This document shows positions 34,201 through 42,771 of a stretch of 64,000 nt of DNA, piece after piece. Position 1 is the stretch's first letter. Each line of letters starts with the position of its first letter. The notes beneath the pieces are model-generated. The model saw nothing but the letters and a program-made list of their open reading frames with translations, made no database searches and was not told where the DNA came from. This DNA is from Butyrivibrio sp. (GTDB lineage: Bacteria; Bacillota; Clostridia; Lachnospirales; Lachnospiraceae): positions 1 to 64,000 of the forward strand of contig NZ_SVFW01000003.1 in the NCBI RefSeq assembly GCF_015056685.1. Reading direction: 5' to 3'. Made by a program: the position numbers and the translations under genes.

Positions 34201-36345
34201 ATCAGGCCAGTCTGGATTTTTATCCTCATTCTTAAGCTTTGTATAAGAAGCATCAATCCTGATTTTTCCGTCCTGTGCTACTTTCCACTTGATCACTGCT
34301 GACTTGCCTTTTCCGGGATTTACAAAATCTCTTTTTATCTCAAGTCCTCTGGAATCAATATATCTTTCGTCATCAGCTTCATATCTTCGCATGTTGTATG
34401 CCACAAACGGTGCATCACCTGTGCTTTCCTGATAAAACCAGCCATTCTTTCCAGGTTCGCCAAAATCATATTTCACATCGGCAAAGTTCTGCCTTGTCTC
34501 GCAGTCATCTATAGATATATCGTTTTCAGTAGTAGCGTTAGTGAGATCAAAAATAGAAAACTCGTACTTTCCTGCATCATAGGCGTTGTTTTCTTTTCCA
34601 TTTATGACCATTGAAATATAGTCGCCTTTTTTTACAGCTAAGGACGCAACATCCATTCGCTTTGTAATTTCCTGCTGCCTGTCCGGAGCAAACTCCTCCT
34701 GGGCAAGAACCTTGTCGTTGTGATAAAGTGTAACTCTCGTTCCATCAGGCCAGTTTGGATTTTTGTCCTCATTTTTCAATTTAGTGTAAGAAGTACTAAG
34801 TTTAATTGTCCCGGTCTGTGCAACCTTCCATTTGATCACTGCAGACTTCCCCTTTCCGGGATTAACAAAGTCATTTTTTATTTCCAGATAGCTGCTGTCA
34901 AAATATCTGTACTCTTTTTCATCGAAAGTACGCATATTATAGACTTCAGAAGGGTCATCCCCATAGCCTTCCTGATAGAACCAGCCATTTTCCCCCTGCT
35001 TTCCGAAATCATATTTGACATCTGCACAGTTTTCCCTTGAAGCATCTCCTTCTATGACAATATCTTTTTCTGTGGTGACATTAGTTCTGTCAAGTATCGA
35101 TATATCAAAGCATCCTCCATCATAGGATGCATTCTGATTGGCATCTACAACAAAATATAGCCTGTCGCCGGTGCTTACGCTTATATCCTTCTGTCTGAAG
35201 GAAATCTCATTTGTCCCTTTCTTAGGTGCATACACCTTCTGAGAAAAGAGCTTTTCACTATTTTTATATATAGAAACTGTTACACCATCAGGCCACTCAG
35301 GGTTGCCATCGTTTTGTTCAAACTTTGTATAAGTCGCCCTTACTTCTACAGCGCCGTCAATAGCTGGCTGCCAACAGAGCATTGCTGCATCATTGATTGC
35401 CGGGTGGATAAAAAACTGACTAATGGAAAGATTTGGAGATGTGGCATTCATATACTCTCCATTCTTTTCAGTGGAAACAAGTTTTGCCGCTCCTACACTT
35501 TTTCCACACATGTAGGTCCATCCATTATTTCCCTGGCTGCCAAAATCATCGATAGAATAAGCATTGTTATCTATCCTCGTCACATCTTTTTTGACACCCA
35601 TAACCTGTGAATCAACATCAGCTATTGAAATGTACAAAGAGCCGCCATCATACGCATTGTTCATGTTTGGATCCACGACGAAATAAAGACTCTCCAGCTC
35701 TTCCACATGCAAAGACTTTAATGACTCCTCTACAACTTCCTCTTTATCAGTCTTGGCATCAACCTTGTATCTGCCTATAGCCTCGTCTCCCTTATACACA
35801 TAGAGCGTAACTCCATCCGGATACATTGGGTTTTTGTCATTATTTACGTTTTTAACATAAGTAAGATCTATGTTTATCTCACCGGCTTTAGCTGCTCTCC
35901 ATTCAAGAATGGGGGCTGTCTCCCCTGCAGTGTGGATAAAATTAGACTTAACTTCAAGGCCGTTTTGTCCAATCTGGTAATATCTTTCTCCATCAAAAGA
36001 CTCCAGTCTTTTTGACCTTGCAGGATCCTGAGATGATCCGTACCTGTAAAACCAGCCATTAGTCCCCTGCTCACCAAAGTCCGCTACGTTAAATGCATTG
36101 TTTGTACGATTCTCATCATCAATAAATTCCGGTTCGGAATAGGCATCAGAAGTAAAAGATGAAGGCCATTTACTTGCAAATGTCATTATCTCATTCTCTA
36201 CCACTTCCACTATTGGCTGCGAATCCTCTTTTGCTATGATAAATGTTGCAGACCCTGCAAAAACTGCTGCCCCAGCCAGAATTCCTACAATTGCAATTTT
36301 ATGCTTTGCTACCATTCCTACAATACTTTTTATATCCACTCCCAT
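31213..36345 (-). CDS. Giant surface protein of nine repeated carbohydrate-binding-like domains
   Basis: 1710 residues. A membrane-spanning signal-anchor (about residues 15-37) exports the rest; no cleavage motif or LPxTG is seen. From residue 81 come nine copies of a domain of about 165-175 residues. Each contains FGxQGxNGWxY, then EIKxDFVxPG, a Lys-Trp core (IKWKVAQ), YTKLxNxDxNPxWPDGTxV, and an end such as GNDSYDGGRLTV. Copies 3 and 4 are the most alike. A Pro/Glu/Gly-rich linker of about 55 residues separates copies 8 and 9. The pattern resembles beta-sandwich modules appended to clostridial polysaccharidases (NxxSYD endings), so a carbohydrate-binding role is inferred. There is no catalytic domain. 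GGGAGG precedes the ATG, 22 bp after the GH32-like gene, so binding of the same glycan is likely. Confidence 0.85.
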   Translation of the reverse strand: MGVDIKSIVGMVAKHKIAIVGILAGAAVFAGSATFIIAKEDSQPIVEVVENEIMTFASKWPSSFTSDAYSEPEFIDDENRTNNAFNVADFGEQGTNGWFYRYGSSQDPARSKRLESFDGERYYQIGQNGLEVKSNFIHTAGETAPILEWRAAKAGEINIDLTYVKNVNNDKNPMYPDGVTLYVYKGDEAIGRYKVDAKTDKEEVVEESLKSLHVEELESLYFVVDPNMNNAYDGGSLYISIADVDSQVMGVKKDVTRIDNNAYSIDDFGSQGNNGWTYMCGKSVGAAKLVSTEKNGEYMNATSPNLSISQFFIHPAINDAAMLCWQPAIDGAVEVRATYTKFEQNDGNPEWPDGVTVSIYKNSEKLFSQKVYAPKKGTNEISFRQKDISVSTGDRLYFVVDANQNASYDGGCFDISILDRTNVTTEKDIVIEGDASRENCADVKYDFGKQGENGWFYQEGYGDDPSEVYNMRTFDEKEYRYFDSSYLEIKNDFVNPGKGKSAVIKWKVAQTGTIKLSTSYTKLKNEDKNPNWPDGTRVTLYHNDKVLAQEEFAPDRQQEITKRMDVASLAVKKGDYISMVINGKENNAYDAGKYEFSIFDLTNATTENDISIDDCETRQNFADVKYDFGEPGKNGWFYQESTGDAPFVAYNMRRYEADDERYIDSRGLEIKRDFVNPGKGKSAVIKWKVAQDGKIRIDASYTKLKNEDKNPDWPDGTRVTLYHNNTILAQQEFAADRNTEITKRLDVESVDVSKDDYITMVVNGKENNAYDAGKFEFSIKGLTSLVGKTEEDVVAKGTGRTNNASLQDDFDDQGDNGWCFQSGYYLKPSFAVNVERFINYEKFVTLDGIEIKRDYIMPANKGRSANVKWVAAQDGKIDIMASYTKLLNEDKNPDWPDGVTVYLFKNDEELDKEEFKPLTDEKVTEKFYEEGVEVKEGDTITLLVDGRQNTAYDGGNFTFVIEDSEIKTTKMVNESGVNYANLAHDFGQQGSNGWYYCEGRSIDKAEVLSKKTADDTGYVSRKLKNLEVKKDFVQPRLNADAMYKWVVAADGEIDVTGQYVKFGHQDPNENWPDGVTVEVFQNNTSLFKTECNCSKGEGNNNTRDIDIKKLKVKKGDILTFDIGCNKNNAWDGGRLEIDIADSNEKKVCLGDEVRTNNTVLGNLDKIEQGHDGWWFLEGNDLETARVLTYTNDDKTAFVSPTNNNLEMKKDFVHPGEKKAAIYQWVVYEDGKIDVLGDYTKFGHNDENPDYPDGVSLKIYLNGEVLKEEDVPVLQGDGNDSKVDFMLTELEVKRGDILSFVIGAKGNISYDAGKLSVSTYEVKEKPAGEETRTNSTNLFDAFGEQGVDGWHYGMCDWDGKNFEELSYDSEAERYYNNGKPELKRDFVEPGNGRNAAYQWEVAETGKIRVKGSYTKFANDTDPEANGVCMRIFINGEEKKWIGGDTQGNFGSEVEVKFKEEYVVHAGDIVMFAVDPDGNDSYDGGRLTVTIEDAEKVPDSGEEPTDKPGENGTTDPAVEPGEQQPVDPTTPGGDPVMDPEDPSGEGTEDRTNSTCLYDAFGEQGVDGWHYGMCDWDGKNFSELTYDPDAERYYNDGKPELKRDFVEPGNWRNAAYMWIVAQDGSVRVSGEYVKFANSDDPDANGTCMRIFLNGEEKEWIGGDTQGNFDSERSRGFYQEFDVSAGDIIMFAIDPDGNDSWDGGRLSVNIEPIE

Positions 36346-36367
36346 ATGCTTCCTCCCAAAAGCAGTT

Positions 36368-37888
36368 CTACTTATATGCTCTAATGTTGTCGAATTTTAC
36401 TTTTGTTCCAACACTAAACACTCCCCAGTCTGATCCCTGCGACATATACATCCTTGTTGTGAAAGCCATTTTCTCATTGACATACATGCAGACAACACCA
36501 TCTGAAACCAGCATGGAGACATCAAGCTGATCCGATCCTGAAATATCGAAATCGACATAGGACTGTGCCTTTCTCTCCATGATGTTTTCGCCGTTGTAAA
36601 ACTCAATTCTGTTTGTTGCCCCATTAAATATGATGTTCAATCTCCCCACATTTTCATCATTGGTGTTGAAGCAAAAACCAAACATGCCGTCCTTATCGAA
36701 TTCCTTTATGGTTGTCTTTATAAGATAACTCCCCAGAAGGTCCCTGAACCCTGCCATCTCATACTGATCTCCTGCAAAAGAGATACTGCCCTCTTCAACA
36801 GATGTAGTTTCTGTCATTTTTAACGGCTCTACTACCAGTTCATTAGAAAAGAGCTCTTCGACTTTTGGATTTAATACAGGAAAAAGGCTGCCATCTTCAT
36901 TCTGTCTCAAAAGATATGTGACCATATTTCCGCCCCAGTCATAGTCCTCTGAGTCTGTGTGCTTCTTTTTGGTTCCATTCCAGCCTACGACATAGAGATT
37001 ATCCCCATCTGTCTCCATTCGACCGGCGTAAAATCCATTACAGTCAAAAATGTCCTGATCCGGAATTGTAAATGGTCCATCGATACTGTCCGCTATTCTG
37101 TAATGTACCAGCCTGTCAGGCCACTGATCAGAAAATGCCAGATACCATTTTCCCTTATATGTAAGAAGTGATGGACATTCCAGATTCGAATCCGTCCCCA
37201 TGTCATTTTCAAAGAACACGCCGGCATCTTCCCAGCTCTTTAGATCATCTGATGTGAACCTGGCTATAACTCCTATGTTGTCCTTTCTTGTGGCTACCAG
37301 CATGTTATAAAGGCCATCTGATTCTACATAGTATACGTAAGGGTCTCTGAAATCGTTTTGTGCATAATTATCACCGGCATACAGCGTATCCTCTGGAATT
37401 TTTTCCCAATTCTCCATGTCTGAACTTACGGCGTGCATGACCGCTTCTTTTGGCTCAAACATATCATTATGTCCAGTATAAAAAGCATGGTACTGACCAT
37501 CCTTCCCCTTAATAACTGATCCGGTACCAAGCGCTATATCCTGATCTTCAACAGATTCCCCATAATTTATGACAACTCCTTTGTCTTCATAAGAAGAGAA
37601 ATCTGTAGTCTTTATAAGTCCCCAGGGGTGATAGCCCTGTTTACCATCCCTTTGATCAGCCAGATAGAATACATTGTATGTCCCATCGTCATAAAAAGGC
37701 ATTGTATCACCTACAAGGCCCTCCACCGATGCAGGAAAAATCACATGATCTTCTATGCTCTCCCCCAGGTAGTTTTCTTCCTTAGTTTCCACAGTATCCA
37801 CTACTTCTTCATTCGTTTTTTCTGCCCCACATCCAACACTTGCCACAGCGAGAATGCCAACCAATACCAAAGCATTTAACCGTTGCAT
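36368..37888 (-). CDS. GH32-like fructan hydrolase lipoprotein
   Basis: 506-residue lipoprotein: a hydrophobic signal ends in the lipobox VASVGCG with the acylated Cys near residue 20. The five-bladed propeller domain has GDTMPFYDDGTYNVFYLAD near residue 58 (position of the usual nucleophile Asp), NDFRDPYVYYVE near 178 (RDP motif) and SNLECPSLLTYKGKWYLAF near 235 (ECP acid/base motif). A beta-sandwich of about 125 residues follows. RDP and ECP together point to family GH32 (levanase, inulinase, sucrose hydrolases) rather than GH43. The first motif is atypical for GH32, so the exact substrate is open. AGGAGG precedes the ATG. It heads an operon with the nine-domain protein and is divergent from a LacI regulator. 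Confidence 0.75.
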   Translation of the reverse strand: MQRLNALVLVGILAVASVGCGAEKTNEEVVDTVETKEENYLGESIEDHVIFPASVEGLVGDTMPFYDDGTYNVFYLADQRDGKQGYHPWGLIKTTDFSSYEDKGVVINYGESVEDQDIALGTGSVIKGKDGQYHAFYTGHNDMFEPKEAVMHAVSSDMENWEKIPEDTLYAGDNYAQNDFRDPYVYYVESDGLYNMLVATRKDNIGVIARFTSDDLKSWEDAGVFFENDMGTDSNLECPSLLTYKGKWYLAFSDQWPDRLVHYRIADSIDGPFTIPDQDIFDCNGFYAGRMETDGDNLYVVGWNGTKKKHTDSEDYDWGGNMVTYLLRQNEDGSLFPVLNPKVEELFSNELVVEPLKMTETTSVEEGSISFAGDQYEMAGFRDLLGSYLIKTTIKEFDKDGMFGFCFNTNDENVGRLNIIFNGATNRIEFYNGENIMERKAQSYVDFDISGSDQLDVSMLVSDGVVCMYVNEKMAFTTRMYMSQGSDWGVFSVGTKVKFDNIRAYK

Positions 37889-37905
37889 AATTCCTCCTTT
37901 GGTGC

Positions 37906-37973
37906 TTTTGCACTATCTTTTGACAGATTCAATATAGCATTATGTTTCATTTGTATCAACATAAAAGTGCAAA
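37906..37973. promoter_or_regulatory. Candidate operator half-sites flanking the GH32 promoter
   Basis: TTTTGCACT (37906-37914) and AAAAGTGCAAA (37963-37973) share an inverted 8-bp AGTGCAAA core. One lies just downstream of the -10 and the other just upstream of the -35 of the GH32-like gene. Their placement suits repression by the adjacent LacI protein, but the spacing is wide and the call is tentative. Confidence 0.4.
37931..37959 (-). promoter_or_regulatory. Promoter of the GH32/repeat-protein operon
   Basis: On the minus strand TTGATA (37954-37959) and TATATT (37931-37936) are exactly 17 bp apart, about 42 bp before the start codon. Confidence 0.7.
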
Positions 37974-38058
37974 TGCCTCACATTTTCGTATAATACTACA
38001 TTTTTTCTGTTTTATTTTTTGTTTAATATGCACACTTGTTTCTCCAGGAATGTTGCAT

Positions 38059-38087
38059 TTGACACATTCATGTAGCTAAGATATGAT
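38059..38087 (+). promoter_or_regulatory. Promoter of the lacI-family gene
   Basis: TTGACA (38059-38064), a consensus -35, and TATGAT (38082-38087) are 17 bp apart. The start codon at 38125 follows 37 bp later. Confidence 0.75.
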
Positions 38088-38124
38088 ATTTTAAGGTCCG
38101 ACTTTATTTGATTGGGGATACATT

Positions 38125-39189
38125 ATGAGTAAAAGAGTTACTTTACAAGAAATAGCAGATGCTCTCGGAATGTCCAGAAATACTATATCCAGAGCACTTA
38201 ACAATTCCGGAAGCGTATCCATTGAGACCAGAAACAAGATATGTCAGATGGCAACAGCAATGGGATACAAACAGTTCAATTTGGTTGACACAGCCGTCAA
38301 CCCTTCCACGTCACTGCCTGCCGCAAATAGCGGAAAAACAGAGATTGCACTGCTTACACATGCTTTTCCCGGAGCTTCGCACTCAGGAAACAAGCTCCTT
38401 GAAGCATTTCAAAACAGGATCGATTCTTTGGGGTACAAGCTTTCAATTAATATAATCAAGGATACTGACATTGATAACTTAACCCTTCCTACCAATATAA
38501 ATCCTGATAATATTGCGGGTATTTTCTGTATAGAAATGTTTTCTGACAAGTACAGTAAATTCCTGTGTGATCTAAATATTCCTATTCTTTTTGTAGACAC
38601 ACCTCTTGTGCAAAAAATATCACTAAATGCAGACACACTCTACATGGAGAATATCACAAGCGTTTATCGCCTCGTAGACTCTTTTATCCAGGAAGGAAAA
38701 AAGAACATTTCTTTTGTAGGCGACAGATTTCACTGTCAGTCTTTTTACGAAAGATGGCAGGCATATGTTTCAGCAATGACTGACAACGGAATCAGTATCG
38801 AAACCGGCAACAGTATTTTGGAGGATGACTCCATGCCTTACCGTGACATTGACTGGCTTGCTGATAAGATCAGAGCTTTAAATAAAAGGCCGGAGGTTTT
38901 CTTTTGTGCCAACGATTTCCTTGCCATATGCACAATTAAAGCCCTTAGGAAACTAGGCTTAAATGTACCTGATGATGTATTGGTATGTGGCTTTGACAAT
39001 GCACCTGAGGCAACAATTATTGATCCGGGTTTAACAACAGTAAAAATTCACAGCAGTTCAATGGGATATATTGCCGCAGATATTTTACTTTCACGAATTG
39101 CTAATCCTCATACTCCATATAAAAAGACCTATATAGAAACCGACATAATCCTTCGTGAGTCCACAGGCTCAGTGCACATCTCTGTCTGA
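38125..39189 (+). CDS. LacI-family transcriptional regulator
   Basis: 354 residues. Residues 4-50 are the LacI helix-turn-helix and hinge (VTLQEIADALGMSRNTISRA, then LNNSGSVSIETRNKICQMA). A periplasmic-binding-protein-like effector domain fills the rest, with FCANDFLAICTIKALRKLG near residue 255 and VCGFDNAPEATIIDPGLTTV near 290. Some 20 extra residues sit between hinge and effector domain. It should sense a sugar and repress the divergent GH32 operon, 236 bp away. Both promoters are strong, so autoregulation is likely but not shown. Confidence 0.93.
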   Translation: MSKRVTLQEIADALGMSRNTISRALNNSGSVSIETRNKICQMATAMGYKQFNLVDTAVNPSTSLPAANSGKTEIALLTHAFPGASHSGNKLLEAFQNRIDSLGYKLSINIIKDTDIDNLTLPTNINPDNIAGIFCIEMFSDKYSKFLCDLNIPILFVDTPLVQKISLNADTLYMENITSVYRLVDSFIQEGKKNISFVGDRFHCQSFYERWQAYVSAMTDNGISIETGNSILEDDSMPYRDIDWLADKIRALNKRPEVFFCANDFLAICTIKALRKLGLNVPDDVLVCGFDNAPEATIIDPGLTTVKIHSSSMGYIAADILLSRIANPHTPYKKTYIETDIILRESTGSVHISV

Positions 39190-39229
39190 ATCAAACATTA
39201 GCTCAATCATCTGTTAATAGAATGTTAAC

Positions 39230-39259
39230 TTGTAAGGATGCCCCCGGTGTGCATATAAT
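39230..39259 (+). promoter_or_regulatory. Promoter of clpX
   Basis: TTGTAA (39230-39235) and TATAAT (39254-39259) are 18 bp apart; the start codon lies 43 bp downstream of the -10. Confidence 0.65.
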
Positions 39260-39302
39260 AACTTCATGGGTTTAGTAGTTTATATTGAAGATTGGAGTAG
39301 TT

Positions 39303-40859
39303 ATGACAAATAACAGAGACGACGAATTTGATTTCAGAGAAGTCAAAGACGGCGAGGAATCCGAAGTTGTGGATACTACAACTGATTCAGCTGCCTCTGA
39401 CGATAAATCTGATAATACATCGAATAATAATGAAGAAAAAACTGAATACGAAGACGTCTGCTTTGTCTGCAGACGTCCTGAGAGCAAAGCTGGCAAGATG
39501 TTCCATCTTCCAAACAACATCTGCATCTGCAATGACTGTATGCAGAAGACCATGGATACTGTAAGCCAGTTTGACTATCAGAATCTTTTGAACAATCCAA
39601 ATCTCATGAATGAGCTCAACAAGAATCAGAATGGATTCCCAGGATTTGGATTCTTTAACATGGACAACAACAATGGTTTCAACATGGGCGGCATACCAAA
39701 TTCTCAGAAGATCAAGAAAAAAAGCGAGGGCAAGGTAAAACCTGCTTTTGACATCAAGAACATCCCTGCTCCTCACAAGATCAAGGCTAAACTTGATGAG
39801 TATGTTATCGGCCAGGATCAGGCCAAAAAGGTTATGTCTGTAGCAGTTTACAACCACTATAAGAGAGTGGCCACAGACACAATGGATGACATTGAAATTG
39901 AGAAATCAAACATTCTTTTACTGGGTCCAACAGGAAGCGGAAAAACATATCTTGTTAAGACCCTTGCCAAGCTCCTTGATGTTCCGCTTGCAATTGCTGA
40001 TGCCACATCCCTTACAGAGGCAGGATACATCGGCGATGATATCGAGAGTGTTGTTAGTAAGCTCCTTGCTGCAGCAGGAAATGATGTAGAAAAGACTGAG
40101 CATGGAATTATCTTTATCGATGAAATAGATAAGATTGCCAAGAAAAAGAACACCACATCAAGAGATGTCAGCGGTGAGTCAGTTCAGCAGGGAATGCTCA
40201 AACTCCTTGAAGGTTCTAACGTTGAAGTACCTGTAGGCGCCGGCAGCAAAAATGCCATGGTTCCTCTTACCACAGTAAACACCAGAAATATCCTGTTTAT
40301 CTGCGGCGGTGCTTTCCCTGATCTTGAAGAGATCATTACACAGAGACTTAACAAGCAGACATCAATTGGTTTTGATGCTGACCTTAAGGATAAATATGAA
40401 GATGACCCTAACATTCTTTCTAATGTTACAGTCGAAGACCTTAAGAAATTTGGAATGATTCCTGAGTTTCTTGGAAGACTTCCTATTATCTGTACACTTC
40501 AGGCCCTTACAAAGGATATGCTTATCAAAATATTAAAAGAGCCTAAGAATGCAATACTTAAACAGTATCAGAAGCTCCTTGCGCTTGATGAAGTTGATCT
40601 TCAGTTCGACGACAGTGCACTTGAAGCTATCGCAGAAAAGGCGCTTGAAAAAGATACCGGAGCCAGAGCTCTACGTGCCATCATAGAAGAATTCATGCTT
40701 GATATCATGTATGAGATTCCAAAGGATGAGAACATTGGACGCGTAACCATCACAAGAGACTACATCGATGGTAAAGCCTCTCCTCTCATAGAGATCCGCG
40801 GTGATTCCATCCAGCCAAAGCTTCCCGTCTTTGATACAAGCCAGGCAACATCTGTTTAA
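39303..40859 (+). CDS. clpX: ATP-dependent protease ATPase subunit ClpX
   Basis: Hexameric AAA+ unfoldase that feeds substrates to ClpP. 518 residues from ATG 39303, which has GGAG upstream; a TTG at 39285 is in frame but unlikely. An acidic low-complexity extension of about 45 residues precedes the zinc-binding domain (CFVCRRPESKAGKMF and ICICNDCMQ), then a linker. The AAA+ core has Walker A LLGPTGSGKT near residue 205, the pore loop GYIGDD near 245 and Walker B IIFIDEIDKIA near 265. Typical ClpX is about 420 residues, so N-terminal extension and linker make up the extra length. No clpP is adjacent. Confidence 0.95.
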   Translation: MTNNRDDEFDFREVKDGEESEVVDTTTDSAASDDKSDNTSNNNEEKTEYEDVCFVCRRPESKAGKMFHLPNNICICNDCMQKTMDTVSQFDYQNLLNNPNLMNELNKNQNGFPGFGFFNMDNNNGFNMGGIPNSQKIKKKSEGKVKPAFDIKNIPAPHKIKAKLDEYVIGQDQAKKVMSVAVYNHYKRVATDTMDDIEIEKSNILLLGPTGSGKTYLVKTLAKLLDVPLAIADATSLTEAGYIGDDIESVVSKLLAAAGNDVEKTEHGIIFIDEIDKIAKKKNTTSRDVSGESVQQGMLKLLEGSNVEVPVGAGSKNAMVPLTTVNTRNILFICGGAFPDLEEIITQRLNKQTSIGFDADLKDKYEDDPNILSNVTVEDLKKFGMIPEFLGRLPIICTLQALTKDMLIKILKEPKNAILKQYQKLLALDEVDLQFDDSALEAIAEKALEKDTGARALRAIIEEFMLDIMYEIPKDENIGRVTITRDYIDGKASPLIEIRGDSIQPKLPVFDTSQATSV

Positions 40860-40904
40860 AAAAAGTTCCAATATACTTCAAACAGAATTTAATAATTGTT
40901 TAGA

Positions 40905-40956
40905 AAAAAAATAGACCATATCTTTGATTTTCCAAAGATATGGTCCTTATTTTTTA
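40905..40956. terminator. Bidirectional terminator between clpX and htrA
   Basis: GACCATATCTTTG (40914-40926) pairs perfectly with CAAAGATATGGTC (40933-40945). A run of A precedes it and TTATTTTTTATT follows, so it works for both convergent genes. Confidence 0.93.
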
Positions 40957-40960
40957 TTTA

Positions 40961-42580
40961 TTAGTGTCCACCGCCCTGCTGCTGGCTGTTTTCACCATTC
41001 TGTCCATTCTTGTCATTTGGAAGTGCAGGCTGCTGCTGGCCATTGTACTGGTTTTCACCGGATCCTGCTGCGTTAGAATCTGTGCTGCTTGATGTGCTGG
41101 CTGCTTCGCCAAGTGTTACATCAAGAGTTACCTCTGTGTAGCCTGAATCGCTCTGTCTCATTACAGTAATTGAAACAGTTGTGTCCTTTGCGTAGTACTC
41201 AAGTCTGCTCTGAAGATCATCCATTGATGTGATTTCTTCTCCATCAAATGCAATGATAACATCACCGCTCTTAATACCTGCATCGGCTGCTCCGCCGCCT
41301 TCATATACATCGTGAACAAGTACTCCAAGAGGAATACCATATACTTCATGGATCTCTGAAGGAACGCTTACACCTGAGATTCCAATGTATCCTCTGTCTT
41401 CCTCAGATACCTTGCGTTTTGTCTCTTCGTTCATGAGCTTATCGATGATAGGCTTTGCTACTGAAATAGGAATAGCATATCCCATACCTTCTACTGTATC
41501 GCCGCCAATCTTGTTGGAGTTGATACCGATAACTTCGCCCTGAATGTTCAAAAGAGCTCCACCTGAGTTACCTGGGTTGATAGCTGCATCTGTCTGAATA
41601 AATGTATGTGTTACGCCCTCTTCAGTTTCAACTTCTCTGTTGATAGCTGAAATAACACCTGTTGTAACTGACTGACCATAACCAAGTGCGTTACCGATTG
41701 CTATTGCAGGTTCGCCAAGTGTAAGTGAATCGCTGTCTCCAAGAGTTGCAACCTTGATTGAATCAAGTGTATCTGATGAAACCTCATCGATTGATACAGC
41801 AATTACCGCAAGGTCCATATCTGAGTCAGATCCCTTAACAACAGCCTCTACTGATGAATCATCATTAAAGATAACTTCAAGGGAATCAGCTCCTTCTACA
41901 ACATGGTAGTTAGTTGCGATCAAGAGCTCTGTATCATTCTCACCTACAATAATACCACTACCTGAAGCTGTAGCTTCCTGTGTCTGTGTGTATCCAAAGT
42001 AGCTTGCTGATGCTGTGTAGTTATTGTGGATAATTACCATTGCTGGCATTACTTCTTCAACTACCTCTGTGACATCAGTTACAACTACTGATGTAGCTGC
42101 GCTGGTTGTTGTAGTTTCAACCTTTTTCTCTGTAGCCTGCTCTGTTTCTGTGTTCTCTGAGCTTTCTGCAGTTTGTGTCTCTTCTTCTTTTTCCTGATCC
42201 TTAGTTACTTCCTGAGAATTTTCACTTGAAGCTAAAAGTGAAATATGTCTTGAATATGCATAATATCCTGCACCAACACCGCCAACTACCAAAGCAAGTA
42301 TCAAAACTGCTGCAATAACAATTGCTGCTGTGTTTTTCTTTTTAGGTGGTTTGGGTGGTTCAGGTGTACTTCCAAAATTATTTCCACTATACTGATATGT
42401 ACCATATGTCTGCTGACCATTTCCATATCCGTATGAGTTCTGACCGCCATATGAATTTTGATTATTTACATAATTATTATTTACATATCCATTTGAAGAA
42501 GTACTCTGTTGCCCGTATCCAGATCCATAACTATAAGATCCATAAGAATTGTTCTGTCCGCTTTTATCATCTTCAAACAT
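40961..42580 (-). CDS. HtrA/DegP-type serine protease with PDZ domain
   Basis: 539 residues, membrane-anchored. The first 75 residues are rich in Gly, Asn, Tyr, Gln and Ser and lie in the cytoplasm, followed by PPKPPKKK and one membrane helix (about 85-108). An acidic Ser/Thr/Glu-rich stalk leads to the trypsin-like domain, with the triad in TNYHVVEGAD, DMDLAVIAV and INPGNSGGALLN (about residue 340). A PDZ domain follows (about 400-490, GIPLGVLVHDVYEGGGA). The tail is Gln/Asn/Gly-rich and ends in GGGH. These proteases handle misfolded exported proteins. GGAAGAAGG precedes the ATG; a promoter is at 42622-42650. Confidence 0.92.
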   Translation of the reverse strand: MFEDDKSGQNNSYGSYSYGSGYGQQSTSSNGYVNNNYVNNQNSYGGQNSYGYGNGQQTYGTYQYSGNNFGSTPEPPKPPKKKNTAAIVIAAVLILALVVGGVGAGYYAYSRHISLLASSENSQEVTKDQEKEEETQTAESSENTETEQATEKKVETTTTSAATSVVVTDVTEVVEEVMPAMVIIHNNYTASASYFGYTQTQEATASGSGIIVGENDTELLIATNYHVVEGADSLEVIFNDDSSVEAVVKGSDSDMDLAVIAVSIDEVSSDTLDSIKVATLGDSDSLTLGEPAIAIGNALGYGQSVTTGVISAINREVETEEGVTHTFIQTDAAINPGNSGGALLNIQGEVIGINSNKIGGDTVEGMGYAIPISVAKPIIDKLMNEETKRKVSEEDRGYIGISGVSVPSEIHEVYGIPLGVLVHDVYEGGGAADAGIKSGDVIIAFDGEEITSMDDLQSRLEYYAKDTTVSITVMRQSDSGYTEVTLDVTLGEAASTSSSTDSNAAGSGENQYNGQQQPALPNDKNGQNGENSQQQGGGH

Positions 42581-42621
42581 CTCTATTACCTTCTTCCTTT
42601 CTTTTTATGAAATTCAGTATA

Positions 42622-42650
42622 ATTTTATTCTGTGACGGAATTGTGTTCAA
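42622..42650 (-). promoter_or_regulatory. Promoter of htrA
   Basis: On the minus strand TTGAAC (42645-42650) and TAAAAT (42622-42627) are 17 bp apart, 41 bp upstream of the start codon. Confidence 0.65.
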
Positions 42651-42722
42651 TTTATAATATAAAAATAATATTTTTTTATAATTTGACAATACCCTTGAAA
42701 AGAAATTTCACATAATAATAAG

Positions 42723-42764
42723 AAAAATCTCACAGGCACCGCCTTGTCAGCAGAGCATGTGAGA
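42723..42764 (-). terminator. Terminator of the galE-PHP-small protein unit
   Basis: TCTCACA (42728-42734) pairs with TGTGAGA (42758-42764), extended by GGC/GCA pairing inside. On the minus strand the stem is followed by TTTTTC. Confidence 0.7.
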
Positions 42765-42771
42765 ATCATTC

